Assembly: GCF_024385465.1 (NCBI RefSeq)
Contig: NZ_JANFLS010000002.1
Location: 806,001-870,000, forward strand
Length of the DNA stretch: 64,000 nucleotides
Source of the DNA: Arthrobacter sp. zg-Y844
GTDB taxonomy: Bacteria; Actinomycetota; Actinomycetes; Actinomycetales; Micrococcaceae
Direction: 5' to 3'
The stretch's first letter is position 1. Each line of letters opens with the position of its first letter. The position numbers and the translations under genes are program-made. The notes under the pieces are model-generated. The model saw only the letters and a list, made by a program, of their open reading frames with translations, searched no databases and was not told where the DNA came from. Shown piece after piece: positions 20,336 to 29,100 of the stretch.

Positions 20336-21025
20336 ATGTCGGATGTTCGCCAGTTGCTGACGAGCCTGCAGTTCGCGGACTCGGCCTTTCCCAGCGGCTT
20401 CTACACGATGTCGCACGGGCTCGAGGGATACAGGCAGGCCCGGCTCGTGTCCGGTGACGGAGTGCAGCAGCTGCTGGCCGAGCTGCTGCTGCACTCCGTC
20501 GGCCCCGGGGACGCAACGGCGCTTGCTGCTGCGCACCGCGCCGCGGCAGGCGGCGACGTCGACCTCGTGCAGGAGGTCGACCAGCGGTTGTTCGCCTCGA
20601 AACTGAACGCCGAAATGCGCACCGCCTCCGTACGCAGCGGCCACCAGCTGATCGATCTTGGCGCCGAGTTGACTGAGCACGCACTGCTCGGTGAGTACGC
20701 AGAGCGGGTGAAGCTGCGCAGCACACCCGGCTGCCAGCCAGTCGCGGCGGCGGTGGTGTATGCGGCCAACGGAGTCACAACCCGGCAGGCCGTGGCATCG
20801 GACCTGTTCGCCTTCTCGGCGAGCTTCGTCGGGGCGGCCCTTCGGCTGCGGCTGACCGACCACCGCCAGGCGCAGGCCATCCTGCTGCAGACATCCCCCG
20901 TCATGGAGCAGGTGACGGAGGCCGCCCTGGCGCGCGATCTCGCTGACCTTGGCGGCTTTGCGCCCATGGCGGACGTTATGTCAGCCCAGCATGAGAGAGC
21001 CGAGGCCCGCCTGTTCGCCAGCTGA
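20336..21025 (+). CDS. ureF: Urease accessory protein UreF
   Basis: 229-residue all-helical activation factor that forms the UreD-UreF-UreG complex on apo-urease. Typical LLTSLQFADSAFPSGFYTMSHGLEG at the N-terminus is visible in part (LQFADSAFPSG). Length is standard. The start lies 9 bases after ureC, with only a weak ribosome site, so its translation is probably coupled to ureC. Confidence 0.94.
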   Translation: MSDVRQLLTSLQFADSAFPSGFYTMSHGLEGYRQARLVSGDGVQQLLAELLLHSVGPGDATALAAAHRAAAGGDVDLVQEVDQRLFASKLNAEMRTASVRSGHQLIDLGAELTEHALLGEYAERVKLRSTPGCQPVAAAVVYAANGVTTRQAVASDLFAFSASFVGAALRLRLTDHRQAQAILLQTSPVMEQVTEAALARDLADLGGFAPMADVMSAQHERAEARLFAS

Positions 21026-21109
21026 GGGCGGCACTCCGGACACGAAGAATGAAACGGCGCCGATGGGTGCCCACACGAACACAGCAGATCCACTGGAAAC
21101 GAGGAATTC

Positions 21110-21745
21110 ATGAGTGAGAACGTATTGAGGATCGGCATCGGCGGGCCCGTGGGCAGCGGCAAGACGGCGCTGACGGAGGCGCTGGTGCCGCTGTTGATCG
21201 AGGCGGGGCGCACCCCCGGCGTCATCACCAACGACATCTATACCCAGGAGGATGCCCACCACGTGCGCAGGGAGCTGGCCGGCATCCTCGACCCCGAGCG
21301 AGTGGTGGGTGTCGAGACCGGTTCCTGTCCGCATACAGCCGTGCGCGACGACCCGACCATGAACCTGGCCGTCGGCGCGGAGATGCTCGAACGGTTTCCC
21401 GACATCGACACGCTCATTTACGAGTCCGGCGGCGACAATCTGACGCTCACCTTCTCCCCGGCGCTTGCCGATGTGTTCGTGTTCGTGCTCGACACCGCTG
21501 AAGGCGAGAAGATGCCGCGCAAGCGCGGTCCCGGCATCACCGACAGCGACATCCTGGTGATCAACAAGATCGACATCGCGCAGTACGTCCGCACCGACCT
21601 CAACGTGATGGAGTCCGACGCACACCGGGTACGTGAGGACCGGCCGGTGGTGCTGACCAATTCACTCACCGGGTTCGGCGTCGATGAACTCCACCAACAA
21701 ATCATGTCGCATTGGAACGGTGCCAGAACCGAGCTCATCGGATGA
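21110..21745 (+). CDS. ureG: Urease accessory GTPase UreG
   Basis: 211-residue SIMIBI GTPase whose GTP cycle drives nickel delivery into urease. P-loop GPVGSGKT at 12-19; metal-binding C73-P74-H75 in ETGSCPHTAVRDD; ESGGDNLTLTFSP; NKID in VINKIDIA. The residue before Cys is Ser where many UreG proteins have Gly. There is no N-terminal His-rich stretch, so UreG itself does not make up for the missing UreE. ATG at 21110 follows GAGGA. Confidence 0.97.
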   Translation: MSENVLRIGIGGPVGSGKTALTEALVPLLIEAGRTPGVITNDIYTQEDAHHVRRELAGILDPERVVGVETGSCPHTAVRDDPTMNLAVGAEMLERFPDIDTLIYESGGDNLTLTFSPALADVFVFVLDTAEGEKMPRKRGPGITDSDILVINKIDIAQYVRTDLNVMESDAHRVREDRPVVLTNSLTGFGVDELHQQIMSHWNGARTELIG

Positions 21746-22839
21746 CGCTCAAAGCGACGGAACAGCGAAGTGTGCCGGCACCCGGAGGCAACACCGCGGC
21801 GGGTGAGAGCGGGCTTGCGGGCGTGACCCCTCTCCCCCGTCCACCGGTTCCCCGCAACGCGGGCCGGACGGGCCCGGGCACGGGTGGCTACCGACTGGAT
21901 CCGGCGTTTTATGAGCCTGGCCGTGCGCCTGCCGAAATGCGGCGGCACACCCAGGAAGAGTGGAAGAATCTGCCCGTCGGCAGCCCGGGCAAAGTCGGCA
22001 TCCTGCAGCTCGGGTTCGCCTGCAACCGGGGCCGAACCGAGCTGGTGCAGCACTACCAGAAGTCACCGTTGCAGATCATGCATCCGCTCTATTTCAACCC
22101 GCTGCGCCCCGACATGGCTTACACCTACCTGATGTCCTCGGGCGGCGGCATTCTGCAGGGAGACCGGCTGCGCACCGATTTGACCTTCGGCCCCGGCACT
22201 TCGGCGCACGTCACCACTCAGACCCAGACCAGGGTCTACCGCATGGACCACGACTACGCCTCCGCGCTGATGAACATCACGGTCGAAGAAGGCGCACATG
22301 TGGAGTACCTGCCCGAGCCCGTGGTGCCCTTCGCCGCTTCGCGATACTACCAGCAGACATCAGTGGTGATCGATGAGTCGGCTACCTTGCTGCTCGGCGA
22401 CACCATGTACGCGGGCAGGCTCGCCCGCGGCGAGCGGCACGCCTACGATGTGTACGCCTCCGACCTCGAGGTGCGGCGGCCGGACGGCCGTCTGGTTGCC
22501 CTCGACCGGGTTCGGCTCAGCCCGGGAGCGGGAGCCCACGGAGCGGTCTCCGGGGTCAGCGGGCTAGGCGTGCTTGCCAACCACGATGTGCTCGCCATGC
22601 TGTACGTCTTCACGCCCCTTGTTCCGGCGGCCCAGCTCGCTGATACCCTGCACCGTGCGCTTGGCGAAAGCGGCGGCGACCTGATCTTCGGGGTGAGCAC
22701 GTTGCCCGGTGATGCCGGCGTGTGGATGCGCCTGGTGGGCAACGACACCGTAGCTGTGGCGGCCGCAAACACGGCCGCAGCATCGGCGGTACACGAGTTG
22801 CTGACCGGGAAGCAAGCACCCGCGATTCGAAAGAGCTAG
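21742..22839 (+). CDS. ureD: Urease accessory protein UreD/UreH with an N-terminal extension
   Basis: 365-residue scaffold that docks on apo-urease and channels nickel. The UreD core begins near residue 82 (GKVGILQLGFACNRGRTELV) and includes SSGGGILQGDRL, TTQTQTRVYRM and YLPEPVVPFAASRYYQ. UreD is usually 270-290 residues; the Pro/Gly-rich first 80 residues are extra. The ATG at 21742 overlaps the ureG stop (ATGA), so the two are coupled. Starting further in would still leave a long leader segment. Confidence 0.93.
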   Translation: MTLKATEQRSVPAPGGNTAAGESGLAGVTPLPRPPVPRNAGRTGPGTGGYRLDPAFYEPGRAPAEMRRHTQEEWKNLPVGSPGKVGILQLGFACNRGRTELVQHYQKSPLQIMHPLYFNPLRPDMAYTYLMSSGGGILQGDRLRTDLTFGPGTSAHVTTQTQTRVYRMDHDYASALMNITVEEGAHVEYLPEPVVPFAASRYYQQTSVVIDESATLLLGDTMYAGRLARGERHAYDVYASDLEVRRPDGRLVALDRVRLSPGAGAHGAVSGVSGLGVLANHDVLAMLYVFTPLVPAAQLADTLHRALGESGGDLIFGVSTLPGDAGVWMRLVGNDTVAVAAANTAAASAVHELLTGKQAPAIRKS

Positions 22840-22853
22840 AGAGGGGTCTAAGG

Positions 22854-24047
22854 GTGAGTGAACAAGCGAACACGCAAGAGAAGGCTGTGGCCCCGGGGCG
22901 CTCCTACCGTGCGCAGGTGGTGCTCGCCTTCATCCCGGTCGCGCTGTTGCACATCGCGGGCTTCGGACTGTTCTTCTTCCTGGTCGAACCGCTGCATCTG
23001 CAGCTGGGCTCCTCGGTCTTCGGGGTTGGTATCGCCGTGGTGGCCTACGTCCTCGGCGTACGGCACGCCTTCGACGCCGACCACATCGCTGCGATAGACA
23101 ACACCACCCGCAAACTGGTGGACCTGCGCAGGCCGGCCGCCGGGGTCGGATTGTTCTTCTCCCTGGGGCACTCCACCATTGTGTTTCTGATGGCCGCGCT
23201 TCTGGCACTCGGGGTGAGCTGGGCCGTGGGGCTCAGCGATGACGGCAACGAGGTGCGCAACGGCCTCGGTGTCTTCGGTACGGTCGTCTCCGGAGTCTTC
23301 CTGCTGCTCATCGGACTCATCAACGCCGTCGCGTTCATCGGAATCCTCAAGGTCTGGCGGGCCTCGCGCAATGGCGACCTCGACCAGCTGGAGCTGGAGC
23401 GGCACCTGCAGGGCCGCGGCCTCATCAGCCGCCTTATCCGGCCGATGCTTCGTACCATCGACCGCCCGGGGAAGATGTATGCCGTTGGCTTTTTGTTCGG
23501 GCTCGGCTTCGACACCGCCAGCGAGATTGCCCTGCTGGTGCTGGCCGGAACCGGGGCAGCGACGGGGCTTCCCTGGTATGCCATCCTCTGCCTGCCCCTG
23601 ATCTTTGCCGCAGGCATGAGCCTGTTCGACACGCTCGATTCAGCCATCATGGTGAAAGCCTATGGCTGGGCGAGCGTCAACGCGGTGCGCAAGCTGTACT
23701 ACAACCTCACCATTACCGGGCTCTCAGTCATGATTGCCGTCATGATCGGTGGCATTGAGCTGGTCGGGTTGCTGAATGAGAAGCTCGGGCTCCAGGACCC
23801 ACTCACCGGGTGGGTAGCCGCCATCGACCTGGAGAACGTGGGCTACATTGTCGTGGCCACGCTGATACTGGTCTGGTTGACCTCTACCGCCTACTGGCGG
23901 TTGGGCCATGTGGAGGAACGATGGGCGCTGGCAGGCGGCGGGGCGGGCACACCTGGCGGCGCAACCGCGCCCGGCGGGCCGGAGTTGAGGCAGAGGCCTG
24001 GAAAGGACGCGCCGCCTGAGGACGCCCCGCCAAAGGAGCAAGCATGA
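22854..24047 (+). CDS. nixA: NiCoT-family nickel permease (NixA/HoxN type)
   Basis: 397-residue membrane permease that imports nickel for urease. The metal signature RHAFDADHIAAIDNTTRK (HX4DH) is in the second helix region. LGHSTIVF and LGFDTASEIALL are the other NiCoT signatures. About eight hydrophobic segments are present; the C-terminal 45 residues are Gly/Pro-rich and cytoplasmic. The GTG at 22854 is chosen because GAGGGG lies upstream and ureD ends at 22839. Cobalt transport cannot be excluded from sequence, but urease context favours nickel. Confidence 0.93.
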   Translation: MSEQANTQEKAVAPGRSYRAQVVLAFIPVALLHIAGFGLFFFLVEPLHLQLGSSVFGVGIAVVAYVLGVRHAFDADHIAAIDNTTRKLVDLRRPAAGVGLFFSLGHSTIVFLMAALLALGVSWAVGLSDDGNEVRNGLGVFGTVVSGVFLLLIGLINAVAFIGILKVWRASRNGDLDQLELERHLQGRGLISRLIRPMLRTIDRPGKMYAVGFLFGLGFDTASEIALLVLAGTGAATGLPWYAILCLPLIFAAGMSLFDTLDSAIMVKAYGWASVNAVRKLYYNLTITGLSVMIAVMIGGIELVGLLNEKLGLQDPLTGWVAAIDLENVGYIVVATLILVWLTSTAYWRLGHVEERWALAGGGAGTPGGATAPGGPELRQRPGKDAPPEDAPPKEQA

Positions 24048-24973
24048 GCAGCGCCGGTGCGGCCTCGCCGAACCCATCCATCTCGAGTGCAGGCTGGCTG
24101 AAGGGCTGGGGCCAGGGGCTGTCGCAGATCTTCTTCCAGAGCAATATCTACACAGCGTTGCTGATTCTGGCCGCCTTCGTTGTCGCGGACTGGCGCATGG
24201 CCGTGCTCGTGCTGATCGGCTGTGCGGGAAACACGGTGGGAGGGCGCCTGCTCAAGGCCGATTCATCCTCAGTGACATCAGGCCTGGAAGGTTTTTGCGG
24301 CGCCCTTGTTGGGGCTGCGACGTTCTCAACCATTGGGGGTCAGTGGGCGGCGTATCCTATCGCGCTCATCGGCGGCTTGCTCTGTGCCCCGGTGACGTGG
24401 CTGGTGGTTGCGCTGTTCACCAAGACACCGCTGAGGGTGTTCTCCCTGCCGTCCACGACGGCACCGTTCTGCATCGTGGCGACGGGCATACTGCTCAGCA
24501 CGGAGGCACTGCACGTGACCTCGGCGCCGTCGGCCACCATCGATTCCGAACCGCTCGCCTTTGCACGCTCCCTGCTGACGAATGTGTCAGAGGTGGTGCT
24601 GGTCAACAACGTCTGGTCCGGCGCCCTCATCCTGCTCGGCCTGTTCGTTGCGAGCTGGAAGGTGGGGCTGGCCGGGTTGCTGGGCAGCGTCGTGGGCAGC
24701 TTGTGCGCCCTGGCAATGGGAGAGGCCCTAACCGAGACGGCCAACGGCCTTGCCGGCTACTCCGGTGTACTCACCGCGATTGCACTCGCCGTGGTCTTCC
24801 TCCGCAGCAGCACGCTCTCCTGGGTTCTGGCCGTGATCGGAACGGTGGTCACTGCGGTGGTGACAGTGATCATGCATGATCTTTCAGCTCCCACCTACAC
24901 CTGGCCGTACATCCTCACCACGTGGGTGTTCCTGGTCATCGCCCATTACATTCCCGCAGCCAAGCGCCCATAA
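24044..24973 (+). CDS. yut: Urea transporter (UT/Yut family)
   Basis: 309-residue channel-like urea transporter. The family pattern is visible as GLSQIFFQSNIYTALL, CAGNTVGGRLLK, and a duplicated half beginning near SEVVLVNNVWSGALILLG. About ten hydrophobic segments alternate with short loops. Its ATG overlaps the nickel permease stop (ATGA), so it is the last gene of the operon. It brings external urea to the cytosolic urease. Confidence 0.9.
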   Translation: MSSAGAASPNPSISSAGWLKGWGQGLSQIFFQSNIYTALLILAAFVVADWRMAVLVLIGCAGNTVGGRLLKADSSSVTSGLEGFCGALVGAATFSTIGGQWAAYPIALIGGLLCAPVTWLVVALFTKTPLRVFSLPSTTAPFCIVATGILLSTEALHVTSAPSATIDSEPLAFARSLLTNVSEVVLVNNVWSGALILLGLFVASWKVGLAGLLGSVVGSLCALAMGEALTETANGLAGYSGVLTAIALAVVFLRSSTLSWVLAVIGTVVTAVVTVIMHDLSAPTYTWPYILTTWVFLVIAHYIPAAKRP

Positions 24974-25028
24974 GCGCCCCTCGCCGGGGAAGTCACGCGG
25001 TAGGCCTCGCTTCTGCTTACACCTCTTC

Positions 25029-25406
25029 TTACACCGAGGCGCCCACCCAGAGGCCAAGCACGGCGGCCGCCACTGAGAGCACCAGCATGACGATACCGCT
25101 GATGAAGGATGCACCGTAGCGGCCCTCCTTAATCAACTGCACCGTCTCGTAGCTCGCGGTGCTGAAGGTGGTGTAGCCGCCGAGGAAGCCGGTCCCGATC
25201 ACGATACTGAGGTCGGTCGACACAAAGTGCTCGATGGTGAGGCCGGTGAGCAGGCCGAGCACCACGGAACCGGAGACGTTGATGATGGTTGTTGCCCAGG
25301 CAAACCGCGTCTTGAGGTGCGCGCGGATGAGTCCGTCAATGACGAACCGCACCGTTGCACCTATCCCGCCGGCCAGCGCCAGCAGCAGGAAAATTCCAGG
25401 GGTCAT
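25029..25406 (-). CDS. crcB: Fluoride channel CrcB/Fluc, subunit 1
   Basis: 125-residue four-helix fluoride channel subunit. GGIGATVRFVIDG and GFLGGYTTFSTASYETV match Fluc signatures, including the polar TTFS track. Its start overlaps the end of the second crcB by four bases, so the two are co-translated and probably form a heterodimer. It is convergent with the urea transporter gene. Confidence 0.92.
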   Translation of the reverse strand: MTPGIFLLLALAGGIGATVRFVIDGLIRAHLKTRFAWATTIINVSGSVVLGLLTGLTIEHFVSTDLSIVIGTGFLGGYTTFSTASYETVQLIKEGRYGASFISGIVMLVLSVAAAVLGLWVGASV

Positions 25407-25858
25407 GAAGCATCCTCCTGCTTATGCTGCGGGTCCGAGCCGCGGGCGTGGAGACCGCTTGCGGCGGCGATGCCCGCCCAAGTGGCGCAGGCACCGACGA
25501 TCACCGTGCCGAGGGCGTAGATTATGGCGGTCCAGGGAAAACCGTCGCGAAAGAGTACAGCGGTGTCGGTGGCCAGCGAGCTGTATGTGGTGAAGCCGCC
25601 GCAGAAACCGGTACCGAGCAGCAGTTTGAGGTTCTTCCCTGTCGGACCGGACCTGTCCAGGCGAGTGACAGCCTCGTAGAGGTAGCCGAGCAGAAAGGCA
25701 CCGACCACGTTGATGATCGGGATTGCCACCGGCACTTCACCGAGGTTCGGTATGACCAGGGACAGGCCCTCGCGGCTGGCGGCACCGGCTCCGCCTCCGA
25801 GGGCGACAAGTCCGATGGGGCCCCAGCGCAGGTATTGTGGGCGCATTCCGGTACTCAT
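25403..25858 (-). CDS. crcB: Fluoride channel CrcB/Fluc, subunit 2
   Basis: About 151 residues, four hydrophobic segments, with GGGAGAASREGLSLV and GFCGGFTTYSSLATDTA. The C-terminus ends in a charged tail with HARGSDPQHKQED. Start is uncertain: ATG at 25858 has AAGGA directly adjacent, ATG at 25846 has it at a longer distance, and the open frame reaches 25921. No fluoride riboswitch was recognised upstream. Confidence 0.88.
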   Translation of the reverse strand: MSTGMRPQYLRWGPIGLVALGGGAGAASREGLSLVIPNLGEVPVAIPIINVVGAFLLGYLYEAVTRLDRSGPTGKNLKLLLGTGFCGGFTTYSSLATDTAVLFRDGFPWTAIIYALGTVIVGACATWAGIAAASGLHARGSDPQHKQEDAS

Positions 25859-26156
25859 TCCTTGCTTCGAGGATAGGTGGCCCCCGGCATCGGCGCGGGC
25901 TGATTGGCAGGCCACGTGCACGGGTTGCCCGGGGCCACGCCTAAGAATAAGGCGTTATGTCGTGGGGAATCAGGGGAAAAGACCCGTTTTTGAGGTTACT
26001 CCTGCCTTTTCCCGCCTTCAACGGCCGGCAGGCCTAGATCCACTGTGCGGCGCCGATTGGGTCTGTCTCCGCCCGCCGCGTTCCCTGACCGGGCGCCGTC
26101 CGGATCGGCCCGGACCGCTGGTGCAGCGGTCCGGGCCGATCAACCGGGTGTGGTGA
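25859..26156 (-). other. Intergenic region between the tricorn gene and the crcB pair
   Basis: About 298 bases with no gene I can support. It contains the hairpin at 26103-26141 and an A/T-richer block near 25940-26010 that could include the crcB promoter, but no convincing hexamer pair was found. Confidence 0.5.
26103..26141 (-). terminator. Perfect 17-bp hairpin after the tricorn protease gene
   Basis: Arms 26103-26119 and 26125-26141 are fully complementary with a GGTGC loop, 16 bases past the stop. No T run follows on the minus strand, so it is a U-less terminator candidate. Confidence 0.75.
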
Positions 26157-29100
26157 CTAGTGCCGGCTGTCCCGGCTCGCTGCGTCCGCTCCGGCACCTG
26201 CACTCACCGGTGCAGGCAAGGACGGGTCCGCCTCTTCCGTGTGCTCCTGGGGCCGCTTCGGCAACGGAGCGGGCTGGAGGTTACGGTAGCCGGACATGGC
26301 CGGCGGTTCGTCCGTAGGCAGCTCGGACAGCATTTCGCGCAGGATGCCCACGCCGTGTTCCAGTTGCGGGTCGTCCCCGGCCACATAGGCGTGCGGCGGG
26401 AAGGCCACCTCGATGTCCGGCTCCACCCCGCGGTTTTCCACGTCCCAGCCGACACCGCCCGTGAACCAGTAGGCGTGCCGCGGCTGGTTCACCACCGTTC
26501 CGTCGACCAGGTTGAAACGTCCGTCGATTCCGACGACGCCGCCCCAGGTCCGCGTGCCCACGACGGGGCCGATGCCGCGCAGCTTGGACACCTGGGTGAC
26601 GATGTCGCCGTCGGATCCGGCGAATTCGTCCGTCAGGATCACTACGGGACCGCGCGGTGCATGCGCCGGGTAGGGGGTGGGAGCGCCGCCGCGGGGAACG
26701 CTCCATGCCGTAACCTTCCGCCCGATCAGCTCGGCAACCAATTGGGACGTGTGTCCGCCCCGGTTCCGCCGGACGTCGACCACCAGGCCACGCAGGGATG
26801 CTTCCTGGTCCAGGTCCCGGTGCAGCTGGGACCACCCATTGGCCATCATGTCGGGGATATGCAGGTAGCCGAACTCACCGTTGGAGGCTTCCCGCACGAC
26901 GCGCCGGTTGGCACTGACCCAGTTCTGGTAACGCAGGCGTTCCTCGCTTCGCAGCGGAACGACGGCGATCCGCCGCTGTTCCGGCGCGCCGTCGCTGCCG
27001 GCGGACACAACGGTCAGTTCGACCGTCCTGCCGGCTGCTCCGGCGAGCAGGACGGCCGGTCCCTCGTTCGGGGGAACCGGCTGCCCGTCCACTGCGGCAA
27101 TGACGTCACCGGGGTGGACGTCGGCACCCGGCGCAGTCAAGGGAGACGTGGCCGCCGGGTCCGAGGACTCGGCGCCGAGGATCCGCACCACTTCCCAGCC
27201 GCCGGCGCCGGGGCGCAGATCCGCACCGAGGAAACCCTGACCGCCCGAGCCCTGCTCGGTGACCGGAACGGGAGTGACATAGGCGTGGGACGTGCCGAGT
27301 TCCCCGTGCATTTCCCAGAGCAGGTCCACGAGGTCGTCATGGCTTCCGAGGTTCTGGACCAGCGGCCGGTACCGGGCGTGGACACCGTCCCAATCGAGCC
27401 CGCCCATGTCCGGTGCCCAGAAGAAGTCACGCTGCAGGCGCCAGGCCTCATCAAAGGCCTGTCCCCACACCTTCACGGGATCGATCCGTATCCGGATCCG
27501 TTCCAGGTCCACGCGGATGTTCTCGGCCGAGTCCTCTTCCACCCGGGAAACTGCTGGAACCATGCGGACGCTGCCTTCGTGCTTCAGCACCACCTTGGTG
27601 CCGTCGCCGCTGACTTCGAAATCGTCCAACGCCGGAACCAGGACCGATACCTCCTTCTTCTCCAGGTCAAAGCGCTCCAGCCTGGCGGCCGGATCACGGT
27701 CTGCTGCCGATGCGCGGCCGTCGCCGGTCACCCCGTAGATGTCCGAGGACTGCCAGAGAAGTCCGCTCTCTGCGGCCCGGAGCTTTTCGTAGCGTCCCTG
27801 GGGCACCGGCACGGCAATCAGGCGGTCACCGATCCGCTCGGCGTCCACCTGCACCGGCGGCACCGTGTCCTGCGGCGCGTCTGCCTCGGTTCCGGCCGCC
27901 GTGTTCTTGGAGGCTGCGGGGGAAGTGCCGGATACCGACGGCCCGAACGGCGACGGCGTCCCGGCGGCCAGTGCCACCAGGAAGGGTTTGGTGGAGGACG
28001 GGAAGCTGAGGTCGAACCGGTGGGTGTCGTACACCGGGTCGAAGCTGCGCTCCGAAAGGAACGCCAGATAAAGGCCGTCGGTGGTAAACGAAGGATCATG
28101 GTCGCTAAACCGGCCGTCGGTTATATCCACTACGGGCGCTGCTGTATCCCGCACGGACCGCAGGCGTATCCGCGACCGGCCTTCGCCGCTGGACGGTTCA
28201 GCCCAGGCGAGCCACTGCGAGTCCGGGGAGAAAGCCAGCTGGTCGACGGCCCCGAAATCGGAAGACGCAACGGGGAACAGCTCGGCGGTGGCCACGTCCA
28301 GCACAAACACTTCACCGTATTCGGTGGAGACGCCCACGTGCTGTCCGTCCGGGCTGGCAACGAGCTGGCTGACGCGGGTGGGGCGGTCGAACCCTACCCG
28401 GATGGTCTCGGCAGCTGCCCCGGCCTCCGGCGCTCCTGTAGGTGCCGATTCGGCGCCCTCCGTCCCGACGTCGTGCCCCGGTTCCCTGCTCCCGGATTCC
28501 CGGGCGGCCGAAACGGCAGCTCCGGAAGCGGACACCGGGCTGGGCAGAACCAAACCGTTGCCCTCACCGGCGCCGGCAGCCGGAATCCCTCCGGGGACTC
28601 GTTCTTTGGCAGCCGGACTGGCCGCCACCGTGCCGAGCTCGGCGAAAACGTCCTTGATGTAGATCGCTTCTTCGCCGCCGCGGTCCGCCACGTACACGGC
28701 ACGGGACCCGTCCAACGGCCTGCCCAGACGGGCGCGGACGGTCGAATCTGCCTCGATCACGCGCGACGGCCCGTCCCGGTGGGTCAGCCAGTGCAGGGTT
28801 CCGTGGCTCTCCACCACGCTGGCGGTTCCCTTGGTATCGGGAACAACCGCTGACAGGTGCTTTGCGACGTTGAGCGGACGCGGCCGGCGGGCAGTGCCGG
28901 CTGAGCCCAGGACGATGTCCAGCGGCTCTGCTTCGGCGTCAAGCGAGGACAGGAGCCAGATGCGTCCTGCGGATTCGAACACGATGCGGCTGCCGTCGGA
29001 GGAGGCGTGCCGAACATAGAATCCTTCGAAGTCGGTGTGCCGGCGGAGATCCTCCCCCTGGGGTGTCACCGAGTAGAGGTTGCCGTAGCCTTCGTGGTCC

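Noticed and set aside
25859-25960. Possible fluoride riboswitch before the crcB pair
   Set aside because: The sequence does not show the conserved GGCGATGG and the matching pseudoknot segments.
26160-28853. 897-residue plus-strand open frame opposite the tricorn gene
   Set aside because: Antisense shadow of the tricorn protease; no motif, and no ribosome site or promoter.
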